44,401 nt of DNA from Selenomonadaceae bacterium (GTDB lineage Bacteria > Bacillota > Negativicutes > Selenomonadales > Selenomonadaceae), in assembly GCA_017634675.1 (NCBI GenBank), contig JAGBMX010000095.1, positions 1 through 44,401 on the forward strand, written 5' to 3'. A program made the translations under genes and the position numbers. A model generated the notes under the pieces. The model saw only the letters and a program-made list of their open reading frames with translations, did no database searches and had not been told where the DNA came from. Shown here piece by piece: positions 7,696-16,492 of the stretch (its first letter is position 1; every line of letters starts with the position of its first letter).

Positions 7696-10600
7696 ATGAC
7701 CGAAGCGGGAGAACTTTTTTATGCTTTGTCAAAGATTGCCAAAAGTCGCGAAATTTACGCTACTGATATAAAGGACGAAATTTGGTCGTATAACCTTAAT
7801 ATAAAAGACGGTAGGACGGTTGGGACGAAACTCTTTCAATCTGCGGACGAAAAAGGGCGGGAGATAGTGCTCTCCATAGAGAAAGAGGCGTTTTCGGCGT
7901 GTCCGGAATTGCCCGAAAGCCTTGTCGGTTGGTTTGACGGCTCCGGGTATGAGGATTTTCGCAAAGAAGACGTAAAGCCAGTATCTAGGCGCGTGTTTCA
8001 GACGGAAGAGGGGGAAGTTACCCGTATTTTCCTTGACAGCGACAGGCGCACGAGGGAATTTGCCCAATGGAAGAAAGCTAGAATTTTATGGCGCAAGGGC
8101 GAGCGGGTAAAAGAGGCGAAAAATCTGCTCTTTGACGAATTGTATAGGGTTTACGAGAAAATGAAGCGGGACGATACCTTAGATTTTTTCGTCGCCAACG
8201 GGTTCTTTTACAGCGGTCTTTCCGCAAATTTGCATTACCCGCTGATACTTCGCAGGGCGGAACTTCGTTATAGCGACGGCAAGATGGAAATTGTGGATAA
8301 GGAAGAGGACACGATTTTCTCAAAGGAAATATTTAACGAACTGCCGGGATTTGGCGAAGAGAGAGTTTTAAGAGCCGCGAAAGAAGTGCGTCGTTCAAAG
8401 CTTCACCCCGCCGAAGAGAATATCGGAGAAAGGCTCTTGCAAAATTTGGCGGGATTTTTAAGCCCCAACTGCAGATACAGTAAGGGCGGACTTTTTATAT
8501 TGCCTACGGATTGGTTTATAATTTATGAAAAGCCCACTCTTTTGGTAAGAAAAAAGCGCAACGAGGCGAGGAAATTTTTGGAAAGCTTTGGGGAGTTTTA
8601 CGAAAAAAACGACAAATTGCCTCTGCCGCTTGAAGATTTCTTCCGCCCAAAACGCAGGGAATGCGGCGAAGCGAAGGATATAATTTTGCCCCAAAAGGAC
8701 AGCCCCGCCCAAAAGAAAATATTGAACGCGCTTCTGTCCTCATCCCTTGTAACGGTGGATGCCCCCCCCGGCGTCGGCAAGACAAGAAGCATATATAATT
8801 TTATCTCCTACTTTCTCTCAAAGGGCAAGCGCGTTTTGGCTGTGACCCCGCAAAAACGCGGCGTGTACGAACTTTTGGATAAACTGCCGGAATCGCTAAA
8901 GCTTCTTACGGTGTACTACAGAAAAAACGCAAGGCTTGAGTTGGAACGAGCCATAACAGCTCTTTGCGACGCGGTTGAAAGCAAAGATATCCACGCGTTA
9001 AGGGAAAGATGCGAAGCTTTGAAGGAAAGCCGCAATGAAAAGGCGGCGAAAATCCGCGCTTTCAGGAAAAAATTAAGCGACGCAAGACGGGATGAGCAAA
9101 AGGGCAACGCCTTTGTCTTTGAAGGCGAAAAATACAGCTTGTCGAAAATGGCAATGTTTTTGGCGGAAAATGAAAATTTACTGCATTTAATCCCCGGCAG
9201 CGTGAAAGAGGGGCAAAGTCTGCCCCTTACCAAAGAAGAACTCTCCATGCTATACGAGACTAACGGCGTATTTACCCCCAAGGATTTGCGGGAGATGACC
9301 GAACCCTTGCCAAAGAGTGAAAAACTTCTGCCGCCATATGAATTGGAGGAACTGTTAAAAACGCGCAAACGGCTCTTTGACAAGGAGCGAGGGCTTTTAA
9401 TGGAACTCCCTGAGTTTCGCATTGAGGACGAGAAAATTCTCTATCACGGGGAATTGGTAGCGGAAAATATTGATAAAGAAAAGTTTGAAGCGGCGAAGAA
9501 GATATACAGCGAGCTGGATTTTGAATGGCTCTCATACCCTTGGGCAAGGGAAGCGGTGCTTGCGGGCAGAACGGGCGGCGAGGCGAGAGAAGCGTATCTT
9601 GAACTTGAACGCGCCGTTCAAGAGGTGAAGTCCGCCCGCGACAGCGCGACTTTGCTGCTCCTTGGCAACCGTGTGGAGATAGAATCTGCCCTCGTTCACG
9701 ATGCGAGAGTTATCAAGGATTTGGAAAAAATACGTAATCTTTTTAAGGAACACGGGGATATTCCCACTTGGAACAGGATTTTTGACAGACGGTTGAAAGT
9801 CGTTTTGGACGGCATACTTATAAACGGCTACCCCATAACCTCCGCAATGGACGCGGAAATTGCGCTGATGGAGCTGACGTTGACCCGCGCCAGGACCAGA
9901 TTGAACGGTATATGGCGCGAGCTTTTGGGAGCTTCGGGGGAAAAGGATTATCTTTCTTTAGCGGACAATTTAAACGACGCGGACGATATGGCGGCGGCAA
10001 GAATGAGCGAAATTCGCTACGCCATTGATTGGTACGACAAAAAACGTGGCGAATTCGTAAAATGTTTGGAAAACGCGGGAATACGCGCGGATTTGATTAT
10101 CCCCGCTACGGACCCGTTCACCACGCCGAGACAACAGCTTGCAAGCGAAGTAAATTGGCTGCTCTCCACTTGGCCTACGTTATCCGACCTGATTTCCCTC
10201 GTTATCATAGAAAAACGAGCCTGCGCAAAGACCTTTCAGCGGCATAAAAGCGCTTTATTGAACCGTTCCTCGGCTCTTTCAAAACGTATGCTCTTCGCCA
10301 TAAACGCCGGCAGGGTGCAAGACTACGCGAAAGAATACGAACTTCTCATGCGGTACGAAAGTTTGGAGGACGATTATAAAAAACGCGGCGAACTTTTGGA
10401 ACGGCTTGCGGAGGTTGCGCCCGATTATGCGGCGTCCATCGCCTGTCAAAAGGGAGGCGGCGCTTTAAAGACTGCGCCAGAGGACATTCTGACGGCGTAT
10501 AAGGCGCGGCAATTCGACAACGAGCTGAAAAAATGCGAGGAGATTGACTTTACAAGGGATGCCGACGAGGATTTTGCGTTAAATCAAGAGTTGACGGAAT

Positions 10601-12009
10601 GTCTTGTATGGGAAAAATTTTTGGAAACAATCGAAAAAACCGGCGCAAAAGGCAGGTTTATGCGGCTTTATAAGTCAATCAAAAAATCCTCGGAAGATAC
10701 TCGCAGAAACAAACTAAACGGGAGGGAACGGGAGGAATTTATGGAGAGCCTGCCTCTCGTGATAGCTTCCGCCGATGAAGTGTTCTCACTCTTCAACCCA
10801 CATATTGAAAAGTTCGACGCAATACTTATTGACAACGCTTCCCTTCTGGATTCCATGTATCTTTCGCTTTTATCCTTATCCCATAAGGTGATGATTTTCG
10901 GAGACAGGCGGCTTGAGACTCATTTTGCCCTAAATGCGGATGAAGAATTAAGCGAGGAATTGGAAAATTTAGGCGGCGTATATAAATCGCTGTCAGACAC
11001 TTCCATGTACGAAATTCTCCGCGCCGTAACGGAGCCTTATCATTTAAGGGAGGAATTTCGTTCGCCAAAGGTTATGACCCGCATAATGAATAAGGCGCTG
11101 TACGAAAACGAGCTTGTACCCATGAATTTAAACGGCGACGAGGAATTTGTGCGGCTTATAAACTATGAGATAGCGGGAACGGTAGACCCTTTAAGGCGGG
11201 TAAATTTCGCCGAAGCCGAAGAGATAGTGCTGTTAATCTCCGCGTGTATCGAAGAAAACGAATACGAGTATAAAACGTTCGGGGTAATTTCGCTTGGCGG
11301 CGCAGACGAGACAGCTTTGATATTTGAGATAGCGATGCGGCGCTTAGGCGCGGAAACATTGCAGAAAATAGGCTTTATGGCGGGAACGCCCAAGGATTTT
11401 GAAGGCATAGAAAAAGATATAATATTTATCTCAACGGTTGACGACGAGGAAACCATGGGAGAAGCCCCGTCCAAATACGAAGCGGCGTTTGCCGTAAGCC
11501 GCGCCAAAGAGGAAGTGTTCATCGTACATTCGAGAAACTCATTCCCGGACGACGATCCCAGACGGTTGCTTTTGGAAACTCCGTTAGGTCGAAAGGATTC
11601 CGATGCTAGGGCTAAGACCAAATTCGGCAGAGAAATCGCCGAAGCTTTAAGGGAACGTGGGTTTAACGTAAAGGAACAGTTCATCTTAGGGGATATGACG
11701 CTTGAAATCGCGGTATTCGGAGGAAGGCGGGCTGTTATAATCCCCATAGGCGACGAAAAAGGCGAAAAGGTGAACGAAGCTTTTTTGTCCCGTTTGGATT
11801 GGGAAATAATTTACGTTCGAGCAAGCAAATATTACAGAAATCCTAAAGAGACGATGAACGGAATTGTAAACGCTCTTAGAGAACGAGGCGTAAAGGAAAA
11901 GGACAAGCAAACGGCGGAAGGCAAGGAACTGTTGGAACGGATATTCAAAAGTGTGGCAAACATAAGAGAAGAGTACAGAATGCGGGATTTAGAAGACAAC
12001 GACGGTTGA
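7696..12009 (+). CDS. Large SF1 helicase-like protein with C-terminal nuclease-like domain
   Basis: A 1437-residue protein. The Walker A motif DAPPGVGKTRSIYNF is near residue 355, followed by a long charged helical insert of about 600 residues. SF1-type motifs then resume: ILIDNASLL near 1043 (Walker B with Asn where Glu is usual), VMIFGDRR (motif III-like), HLREEFRSPKVMTRIMNKALYENEL (motif IV-like), FEGIEKDIIFISTV (motif V-like) and AAFAVSRAKEEVFIVHS (motif VI-like). The last 110 residues (GREIAEALRERGFNVKEQF onward) resemble the Vsr/REase-fold tail found on UPF1/Dna2-like proteins of the DUF4011/AAA_11-AAA_12 type. Its role is unknown; nucleic-acid repair or defence is possible. ATP hydrolysis may be weakened by the missing Walker B glutamate. 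A C8 run (8762-8769) encodes the Walker A prolines. The ATG follows GTGAGGAA. Confidence 0.7.
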   Translation: MTEAGELFYALSKIAKSREIYATDIKDEIWSYNLNIKDGRTVGTKLFQSADEKGREIVLSIEKEAFSACPELPESLVGWFDGSGYEDFRKEDVKPVSRRVFQTEEGEVTRIFLDSDRRTREFAQWKKARILWRKGERVKEAKNLLFDELYRVYEKMKRDDTLDFFVANGFFYSGLSANLHYPLILRRAELRYSDGKMEIVDKEEDTIFSKEIFNELPGFGEERVLRAAKEVRRSKLHPAEENIGERLLQNLAGFLSPNCRYSKGGLFILPTDWFIIYEKPTLLVRKKRNEARKFLESFGEFYEKNDKLPLPLEDFFRPKRRECGEAKDIILPQKDSPAQKKILNALLSSSLVTVDAPPGVGKTRSIYNFISYFLSKGKRVLAVTPQKRGVYELLDKLPESLKLLTVYYRKNARLELERAITALCDAVESKDIHALRERCEALKESRNEKAAKIRAFRKKLSDARRDEQKGNAFVFEGEKYSLSKMAMFLAENENLLHLIPGSVKEGQSLPLTKEELSMLYETNGVFTPKDLREMTEPLPKSEKLLPPYELEELLKTRKRLFDKERGLLMELPEFRIEDEKILYHGELVAENIDKEKFEAAKKIYSELDFEWLSYPWAREAVLAGRTGGEAREAYLELERAVQEVKSARDSATLLLLGNRVEIESALVHDARVIKDLEKIRNLFKEHGDIPTWNRIFDRRLKVVLDGILINGYPITSAMDAEIALMELTLTRARTRLNGIWRELLGASGEKDYLSLADNLNDADDMAAARMSEIRYAIDWYDKKRGEFVKCLENAGIRADLIIPATDPFTTPRQQLASEVNWLLSTWPTLSDLISLVIIEKRACAKTFQRHKSALLNRSSALSKRMLFAINAGRVQDYAKEYELLMRYESLEDDYKKRGELLERLAEVAPDYAASIACQKGGGALKTAPEDILTAYKARQFDNELKKCEEIDFTRDADEDFALNQELTECLVWEKFLETIEKTGAKGRFMRLYKSIKKSSEDTRRNKLNGREREEFMESLPLVIASADEVFSLFNPHIEKFDAILIDNASLLDSMYLSLLSLSHKVMIFGDRRLETHFALNADEELSEELENLGGVYKSLSDTSMYEILRAVTEPYHLREEFRSPKVMTRIMNKALYENELVPMNLNGDEEFVRLINYEIAGTVDPLRRVNFAEAEEIVLLISACIEENEYEYKTFGVISLGGADETALIFEIAMRRLGAETLQKIGFMAGTPKDFEGIEKDIIFISTVDDEETMGEAPSKYEAAFAVSRAKEEVFIVHSRNSFPDDDPRRLLLETPLGRKDSDARAKTKFGREIAEALRERGFNVKEQFILGDMTLEIAVFGGRRAVIIPIGDEKGEKVNEAFLSRLDWEIIYVRASKYYRNPKETMNGIVNALRERGVKEKDKQTAEGKELLERIFKSVANIREEYRMRDLEDNDG

Positions 12010-12078
12010 ATTTTAGTCGCCCTTCTCAAAAAAATCGTAAAATTTTATGAAACAATAGTGAAAATTTAATATATCTCA

Positions 12079-12107
12079 TTGACTAGCCAAGAATTATGGG
12101 GTATAAT
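12079..12107 (+). promoter_or_regulatory. Sigma-A type promoter for sigH
   Basis: TTGACT (12079-12084) and a perfect TATAAT (12102-12107) are separated by 17 bases, about 40 bases upstream of the sigH ATG. The ribosome-binding site GGGGGG lies just before the start. Confidence 0.85.
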
Positions 12108-12149
12108 GAACCTTATAAGTGATGGGCTTTCGATACGGGGGGCATAAGA

Positions 12150-12884
12150 ATGACAACGATTTCCGAAACTTACAGGGAAGAATTTGATGCGTTTGAGGGC
12201 CTGACAGATGAAGAGCTTGTAGGAGAAATAAAAGATGGCGATAGCGTTGCTCTTGATTACATTATAAACAAATATCGCAACTTTGTTCGCGCCAAGGCTA
12301 GGTCTTATTTCTTGATCGGCGCAGACAGAGAGGACATCATTCAAGAGGGTATGATTGGTTTTTATAAGGCAATCCGAGATTTTCGAAACGATAAACTTGC
12401 CTCATTTAGGGCTTTTGCCGAACTTTGCGTAACAAGGCAAATTATCACCGCAATTAAAACTGCCACCAGGCAAAAACACATACCGCTAAACTCCTATATT
12501 TCCCTTAATAAACCCATTTACGACGAGGATTCGGATCGCACGCTGCTAGACGTTTTATCCGGAGTAAAAGTGACGGATCCGGAAGAGCTCGTCATTAGTC
12601 GAGAGGAATTTATAGACATCGAGCGTAAGATGGAGGAGATTTTAAGCGATTTAGAGTGGAAGGTTTTAATGAGCTACTTAGATGGAAAATCTTATCAAGA
12701 GATAGCATTAGAACTTGATCGACATGTAAAATCCATTGACAACGCCCTTCAGCGAGTCAAACGCAAATTAGAGCGTTATATGGAGGGGCGTCCGGACAAT
12801 ATTGATATTGGCAAAGTTTATAAAGGTCTTTCGACAATAAATCGTCATTTAACCGAACTTGACAGGGCTTTGATTTTGGAATAA
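12150..12884 (+). CDS. sigH: RNA polymerase sigma-70 family factor, SigH type
   Basis: A 244-residue sigma factor. Region 2 is well preserved: EELVGEIKDGDSVALDYIINKYRNFVRAKARSYFLIG, then ADREDIIQEGMIGFYKAIRDF and FRAFAELCVTRQIITAIKTATRQKHIPLNSYISL, which is characteristic of SigH/Spo0H. The region 4 helix-turn-helix is YQEIALELDRHVKSIDNALQRVKRKLERY. SigH drives transition-phase, competence or sporulation genes in Firmicutes. About 35 extra residues follow region 4 (EGRPDNIDIGKVYKGLSTINRHLTELDRALILE), which is longer than the Bacillus protein as I remember it. It has its own strong promoter. rRNA-proximal neighbours usual for sigH are not seen here. Confidence 0.9.
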   Translation: MTTISETYREEFDAFEGLTDEELVGEIKDGDSVALDYIINKYRNFVRAKARSYFLIGADREDIIQEGMIGFYKAIRDFRNDKLASFRAFAELCVTRQIITAIKTATRQKHIPLNSYISLNKPIYDEDSDRTLLDVLSGVKVTDPEELVISREEFIDIERKMEEILSDLEWKVLMSYLDGKSYQEIALELDRHVKSIDNALQRVKRKLERYMEGRPDNIDIGKVYKGLSTINRHLTELDRALILE

Positions 12885-12910
12885 GCCCTTTTTTCCTCTT
12901 CAATTCTTCT

Positions 12911-12959
12911 CAACGCTTACATAAATTTTTCATATATTTAATATATATTGTGAGCGTTG
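12911..12959. repeat. 11-base inverted repeat in front of the small unknown gene
   Basis: CAACGCTTACA (12911-12921) and TGTGAGCGTTG (12949-12959) are reverse complements apart from one position that would be a G-U wobble in RNA. The 27-base spacer is very AT-rich and itself nearly palindromic (ATATATTTAATATAT). It lies 21 bases before the ATG at 12981. It has no T-run, so it is not a usual terminator; it could be an operator around a promoter or a 5' leader stem. Confidence 0.6.
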
Positions 12960-12980
12960 TTTGGCGATGGGAGGGATAAA

Positions 12981-13220
12981 ATGACAACTCTTACAAGGAG
13001 CACGCAGGATCTTGCCATGGATATGGCAAAAAAGTTTCTGATAGATCACATGGCGAATCATCGAGCTTGTTTCAAATCCCCTTGGCCTGATGAAGAAGGG
13101 CGTTATCATATTTTTCAGAGTCATAGGATTGACGATGAAACTCTACCGATGGAATTTCCTAACGGACAACTTTATTACAGAGAAATAGGCAACGGTTGGG
13201 CAATAACCGTAGGATACTAA
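12981..13220 (+). CDS. Small protein of unknown function
   Basis: A 79-residue soluble protein that I do not recognise. It begins MTTLTRSTQDLAMDMAKKFLIDHM and ends with LPMEFPNGQLYYREIGNGWAITVGY, a pattern of short beta strands. There is no signal peptide, membrane segment or cysteine cluster. The ATG at 12981 is supported by GGGAGGGATAAA directly upstream; an in-frame ATG at 12957 lacks one and falls in the inverted repeat. It lies between sigH and a strong terminator, so it appears to be a separate short transcription unit. Confidence 0.65.
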   Translation: MTTLTRSTQDLAMDMAKKFLIDHMANHRACFKSPWPDEEGRYHIFQSHRIDDETLPMEFPNGQLYYREIGNGWAITVGY

Positions 13221-13225
13221 AAAAC

Positions 13226-13250
13226 GCCTCTCAATCGTGAGAGGCATTTT
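13226..13250 (+). terminator. Rho-independent terminator after the small unknown gene
   Basis: GCCTCTCA (13226-13233) pairs with TGAGAGGC (13238-13245) around the loop ATCG and is followed by ATTTTG. On the minus strand the same stem is followed by GTTTTTT, so it can also serve the converging minus-strand operon. Confidence 0.85.
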
Positions 13251-13270
13251 GAGTTGTAGACAAGTCCACG

Positions 13271-13310
13271 AAAATCCCTTTAAATGTAAAATACGTTTAA
13301 AGGGATTTTT
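13271..13310 (-). terminator. Bidirectional terminator at the end of the minus-strand ylm/rluD operon
   Basis: AAAATCCCTTTAAA (13271-13284) and TTTAAAGGGATTTT (13296-13309) form a 14-bp stem with an 11-base loop and U-rich ends on both strands. The stop codon of the C_GCAxxG_C_C gene at 13297 lies within the stem. Confidence 0.8.
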
Positions 13311-13788
13311 CCGTATATAGATAATGCTTTTCAAAAATAGCAGTTGCGACTGCGCATAAATCTGCGCAAGGACGCTTTACATAATATTCCTTGGTTCGTT
13401 TAGAAGGCGCAGGTTCGTCTTTTTTTTGCGTCAATCCCAACAACTCCCTGCAAACTATAGAACCGTTATATTCTTGAAATTCAAGGAGAAGGCTCTGAAC
13501 TTTGCCGTACAAATCCTTTTTCTTTTCATCATCAGGACTGTCGTAACCGTCTGTTAACCCTATCAACAAACATAACGCAGAAACTGCGCCGCAAACTTCA
13601 CGAAGACGGCTGATACCGCCTCCCATTGGCGACGCCATACGAAGAACGGTTTTCACGTCAAGCCCTTTATCTTTGATATAATCTTCATAGGCGAGCAATA
13701 CCGATTGGGTACAATTATAGCCGGATCTAAAAATCTCTTTTGCTTTACTTCCACGGGTAGATTTCTCGATTTCCTCTTTTGTAATCAT
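13297..13788 (-). CDS. C_GCAxxG_C_C family protein (probable redox/iron-associated)
   Basis: A 163-residue soluble protein with the spaced cysteine pattern of this family: SGYNCTQSVLLAY, then MGGGISRLREVCGAVSALCLLIGL (the variant GxxCGAVSA core), SIVCRELLGL, and a final pair in KRPCADLCAVATAIF. Family members occur in anaerobes and are suspected to bind a metal or cofactor; the reaction is not established. Its ATG overlaps the rluD stop codon by 4 bases, so it is the last gene of the sepF-ylmH-lspA-rluD run. The end of the gene lies in a bidirectional terminator. Confidence 0.85.
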   Translation of the reverse strand: MITKEEIEKSTRGSKAKEIFRSGYNCTQSVLLAYEDYIKDKGLDVKTVLRMASPMGGGISRLREVCGAVSALCLLIGLTDGYDSPDDEKKKDLYGKVQSLLLEFQEYNGSIVCRELLGLTQKKDEPAPSKRTKEYYVKRPCADLCAVATAIFEKHYLYTEKSL

Positions 13789-14735
13789 AATACATCTCCA
13801 TAATAGCTATTCTTTGCGTCTTTATTGTGAATACGCTTGCTTCTCAACACGTTCAACACATTTTTCATATCATTGGGCAACTTCGCATAAAACTCCATCC
13901 TCTCCCCCGTCCTAGGGTGAGTCAATGTTAATTTTGTCGAATGGAGCGCCTGACCTTCCATTTTAAAATGCGAGGATTTTCTTGCGCCATATTTTGGGTC
14001 GGCAACCAGCGGATGCCCTATATGCGCCATGTGAACCCGTATCTGATGCGTGCGCCCCGTCTTTAATTCGCAAGCTATGAGCGTATATCCAGAAAATCTC
14101 TCTATTACCCGGTATTTTGTAAGGGCGTATTTGCCGTTTCTTTCAACCACCGCCATTTTTTTTCTGTCTTTTAAGCTTCTGCCTATATCTCCTTCAATTT
14201 CGCCCTTATCCTCTTTAAAATTCCCTTCCGCTATCGCAAGATATATCCGCTTCGCTTCCTTTTCCGCTATTTGTTTTGACAGCGACAAATGCGCCGCATC
14301 ATTTTTAGCGACAACCATAACGCCTGACGTATCCTTATCTAAGCGGTGCACAATTCCCGGTCTAATCTTACCGTTTATCCCCGACAAATCCTTTGAATGA
14401 TATAAAAGAGCGTTGACTAATGTCCCGCTATACACTCCCGCTCCCGGATGAACCACCATTCCCCTCGCCTTATTCACCACTATAATATCGCTGTCCTCGT
14501 ACAAAATATTAAGAGGAATGTCTTCAGGCTTCGCCAAAATTTCTTCGAGAGGCGAAAAATCGAGGGACACCTTATCCCCCGATTTCAACAAATATTTTGG
14601 TTTAACCGCATTACCGTTTACAAGTGCGTCTCCCGATTCTATCAGCTTTTGAACTCTCGCTCTTGAGAACTCCGTAACCCTCGCTAAAAAAGCATCCACT
14701 CTCTCATTTATAATATCCGCTTCAAATTCACTCAT
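13785..14735 (-). CDS. rluD: RluA-family pseudouridine synthase (RluD/YlyB-like)
   Basis: A 316-residue enzyme that isomerises uridines in 23S rRNA to pseudouridine. The N-terminal S4 RNA-binding domain is RVDAFLARVTEFSRARVQKLIESGDALVNG. The catalytic motif HRLDKDTSGVMVVAKN contains the active-site Asp. GRTHQIRVHMAHIGHPLVADPKYG is also typical. It overlaps the upstream lspA by 8 bases and the next gene by 4, indicating translational coupling. In Bacillus the equivalent ylyB also directly follows lspA. The first 15 or so residues are conventional, so the ATG at 14735 is accepted. Confidence 0.92.
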   Translation of the reverse strand: MSEFEADIINERVDAFLARVTEFSRARVQKLIESGDALVNGNAVKPKYLLKSGDKVSLDFSPLEEILAKPEDIPLNILYEDSDIIVVNKARGMVVHPGAGVYSGTLVNALLYHSKDLSGINGKIRPGIVHRLDKDTSGVMVVAKNDAAHLSLSKQIAEKEAKRIYLAIAEGNFKEDKGEIEGDIGRSLKDRKKMAVVERNGKYALTKYRVIERFSGYTLIACELKTGRTHQIRVHMAHIGHPLVADPKYGARKSSHFKMEGQALHSTKLTLTHPRTGERMEFYAKLPNDMKNVLNVLRSKRIHNKDAKNSYYGDVL

Positions 14736-15177
14736 GAACTCCGTCTTCCCTTGAGCGCATTACGGCGTAAAGTATGAAAAAAGTACCGCAAACTATCGCA
14801 ATATCAGCTATGTTAAACACCGGCCAAATACGAAAATCCAAAAAATCCACCACAAGTCCGTTTTGTATCCTGTCTATCAAATTACCCACGGCGCCCGCCA
14901 GCAAAAAAATCGCGCCGTATCGCACCAAATGCGCCTGCTTATTAAGTTTCGGTATAATATAAAATCCCACCGCCAAAACAATCGCGCCCGCTATTATAAA
15001 AAATAATCTCTCGTTCTCCAAAATTCCAAAGGCCGCCCCGGGGTTCAATATATACGTTATGTGAAAGGCGTTTTTTATTACGGGTATGGTCTCCCCGGCT
15101 TTCATGTTGACGGTTACTATATGCTTTATAACTTGATCTAAAATAATAATTCCCAACAACAAATAATAATTCATCAA
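14728..15177 (-). CDS. lspA: Signal peptidase II (lipoprotein signal peptidase)
   Basis: A 149-residue inner-membrane aspartic protease with four membrane segments that cleaves prolipoproteins after lipidation. The catalytic aspartates lie in the conserved blocks GNLIDRIQNGLVVDFLDF and FNIADIAIVCG. The N-terminal block LDQVIKHIV with the family Asp and the ILNPGAAFGIL segment are also present. The length is normal. It sits 13 bases after ylmH and overlaps rluD. Confidence 0.95.
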   Translation of the reverse strand: MMNYYLLLGIIILDQVIKHIVTVNMKAGETIPVIKNAFHITYILNPGAAFGILENERLFFIIAGAIVLAVGFYIIPKLNKQAHLVRYGAIFLLAGAVGNLIDRIQNGLVVDFLDFRIWPVFNIADIAIVCGTFFILYAVMRSREDGVHE

Positions 15178-15190
15178 GAAAACATCTGCC

Positions 15191-15979
15191 TTATATATAT
15201 CGTTTTAACAAAAGGGCAATCCGCCCCTTTTTTGTATTACCGCGAACTTCCGCCACTTCCAATCGACCGCGGCCGCGCATTGAAAGCACATCTCCTTCCT
15301 TTATCGCAACCGAAGCGTTTTTTATTCCCTGCCAATTAAGTTTAACCTTATCCGCCGCAATATCTGCGGCAGCCTTGCTCCTAGAAAACCCAAATCCTGC
15401 AGCCGCCACGGCGTCAACTCTCAGCGATGCCACAGTTGCGCTTATCTCTTTTACACGTTCCTCCTTTGGCGCGATTGACGAAAGCTCGCAAATTCCGCAT
15501 TCAACTTTTGCGCCGCCTATCTGCGTCAGATTTTCCATAAAATAATCCGACATCTTTTCATCCGTCAATATCTTAGCGGATTCGCCGGTAGCTATAATAT
15601 CCCCGACAATTCCTCTGTCTATGCCAAGAGACATAACAGAACCCAATACATCCCGATGAGAAAGCCTGGTAAATTCTGTTTTCCACTTGGCTTCTATGGC
15701 GACAATTTCAAAAGACGGTTTTCCGCCGAATGTTTTATCCGAAAATATGGCGCGCTGTCGTTCCGCCCCGTAATATCCGCCAAAGAAATCAACGGCGATA
15801 CCTGCGAAATTTGCCGCCACAGTTTCTGCGATATCTTGCTCGTAAGGCGAGAGAAAAGGAGTAAGTCGAAACTTGCCGGAACTTTCGGCTCTCTGCGCCA
15901 TATCAACCAGCTTTACCGCCGTTTCCTCCCCTTCCGTACCCTTAAAAAACCGCAAAATCTTCTCTTTATCCGATGCCAT
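15191..15979 (-). CDS. ylmH: YlmH family S4-domain RNA-binding protein
   Basis: A 262-residue protein with the YlmH arrangement: an N-terminal alpha/beta part (LTPFLSPYEQDIAETVA, LGIDRGIVGDII) and a C-terminal S4 RNA-binding domain (SLRVDAVAAAGFGFSRSKAAADIAADKVKLNWQ, then GDVLSMRGRGRLEVAEV). YlmH proteins bind ribosomes or tRNA, and recent work on relatives links them to rescue of stalled translation. It follows sepF by 11 bases in the usual Firmicutes order. The intervening ylmG gene of Bacillus is absent, and so is divIVA after it. Confidence 0.92.
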   Translation of the reverse strand: MASDKEKILRFFKGTEGEETAVKLVDMAQRAESSGKFRLTPFLSPYEQDIAETVAANFAGIAVDFFGGYYGAERQRAIFSDKTFGGKPSFEIVAIEAKWKTEFTRLSHRDVLGSVMSLGIDRGIVGDIIATGESAKILTDEKMSDYFMENLTQIGGAKVECGICELSSIAPKEERVKEISATVASLRVDAVAAAGFGFSRSKAAADIAADKVKLNWQGIKNASVAIKEGDVLSMRGRGRLEVAEVRGNTKKGRIALLLKRYI

Positions 15980-15990
15980 AAAACGCTCCG

Positions 15991-16470
15991 CTATTTCCTA
16001 AGCCAAGGCATATCGCCGAAGCCTTTTTTCTCATTCTCATCTGTATAACTTACGTTCACATTATTAGGAGCGCAGAGAAATACATTTTTCCCCACTTTTT
16101 TTATATCTCCGTTTAACGCATAAGTCGTACCGCTGGCAAAGTCTATAATCCGCTTTGCCGTCTCCGGGTCGGTATGCTCCAAGTTAATAACCACAGGGCG
16201 TTTCTCCCTCAAACAATTCGCGACTTCCTGCGAATCATCAAAGGATTTCGGCTCTATCACCATAACTTTCATGTGATAAGCCGCCAAAACACCATCTCTG
16301 GCAGATGTCGCATCTTGAAAATCAATCACATTCTGCCCGTAAGAGCGGTTCTCCGCCATTTCTCGTCTTTCAAAATCTCGACCTTTAGCGGGCGGCTCCT
16401 TTTCCCACTCGTCTTCATACTCCTCTTCATAATCGTTTCCCCTAGACATAAACCTATCCATAAATCCCAT
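15991..16470 (-). CDS. sepF: Cell division protein SepF
   Basis: A 159-residue SepF protein, an FtsZ-binding membrane anchor of the division ring. It begins with the amphipathic membrane-binding helix MGFMDRFMSRG, then an acidic linker (YEEEYEDEWEKE), then the DUF552 core KVMVIEPKSFDDSQEVANCLREKRPVVINLEHTDPETAKRIIDFASGTTYALNGDIKKVGKNVFLCAP. GGGG-rich Shine-Dalgarno bases precede the ATG at 16470. Triplex-type repeats D and E separate it from yggS, which is an unusual break in a cluster that is normally compact. Confidence 0.96.
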   Translation of the reverse strand: MGFMDRFMSRGNDYEEEYEDEWEKEPPAKGRDFERREMAENRSYGQNVIDFQDATSARDGVLAAYHMKVMVIEPKSFDDSQEVANCLREKRPVVINLEHTDPETAKRIIDFASGTTYALNGDIKKVGKNVFLCAPNNVNVSYTDENEKKGFGDMPWLRK

Positions 16471-16492
16471 ATCTACCCCTCCTAGCTTCTTT

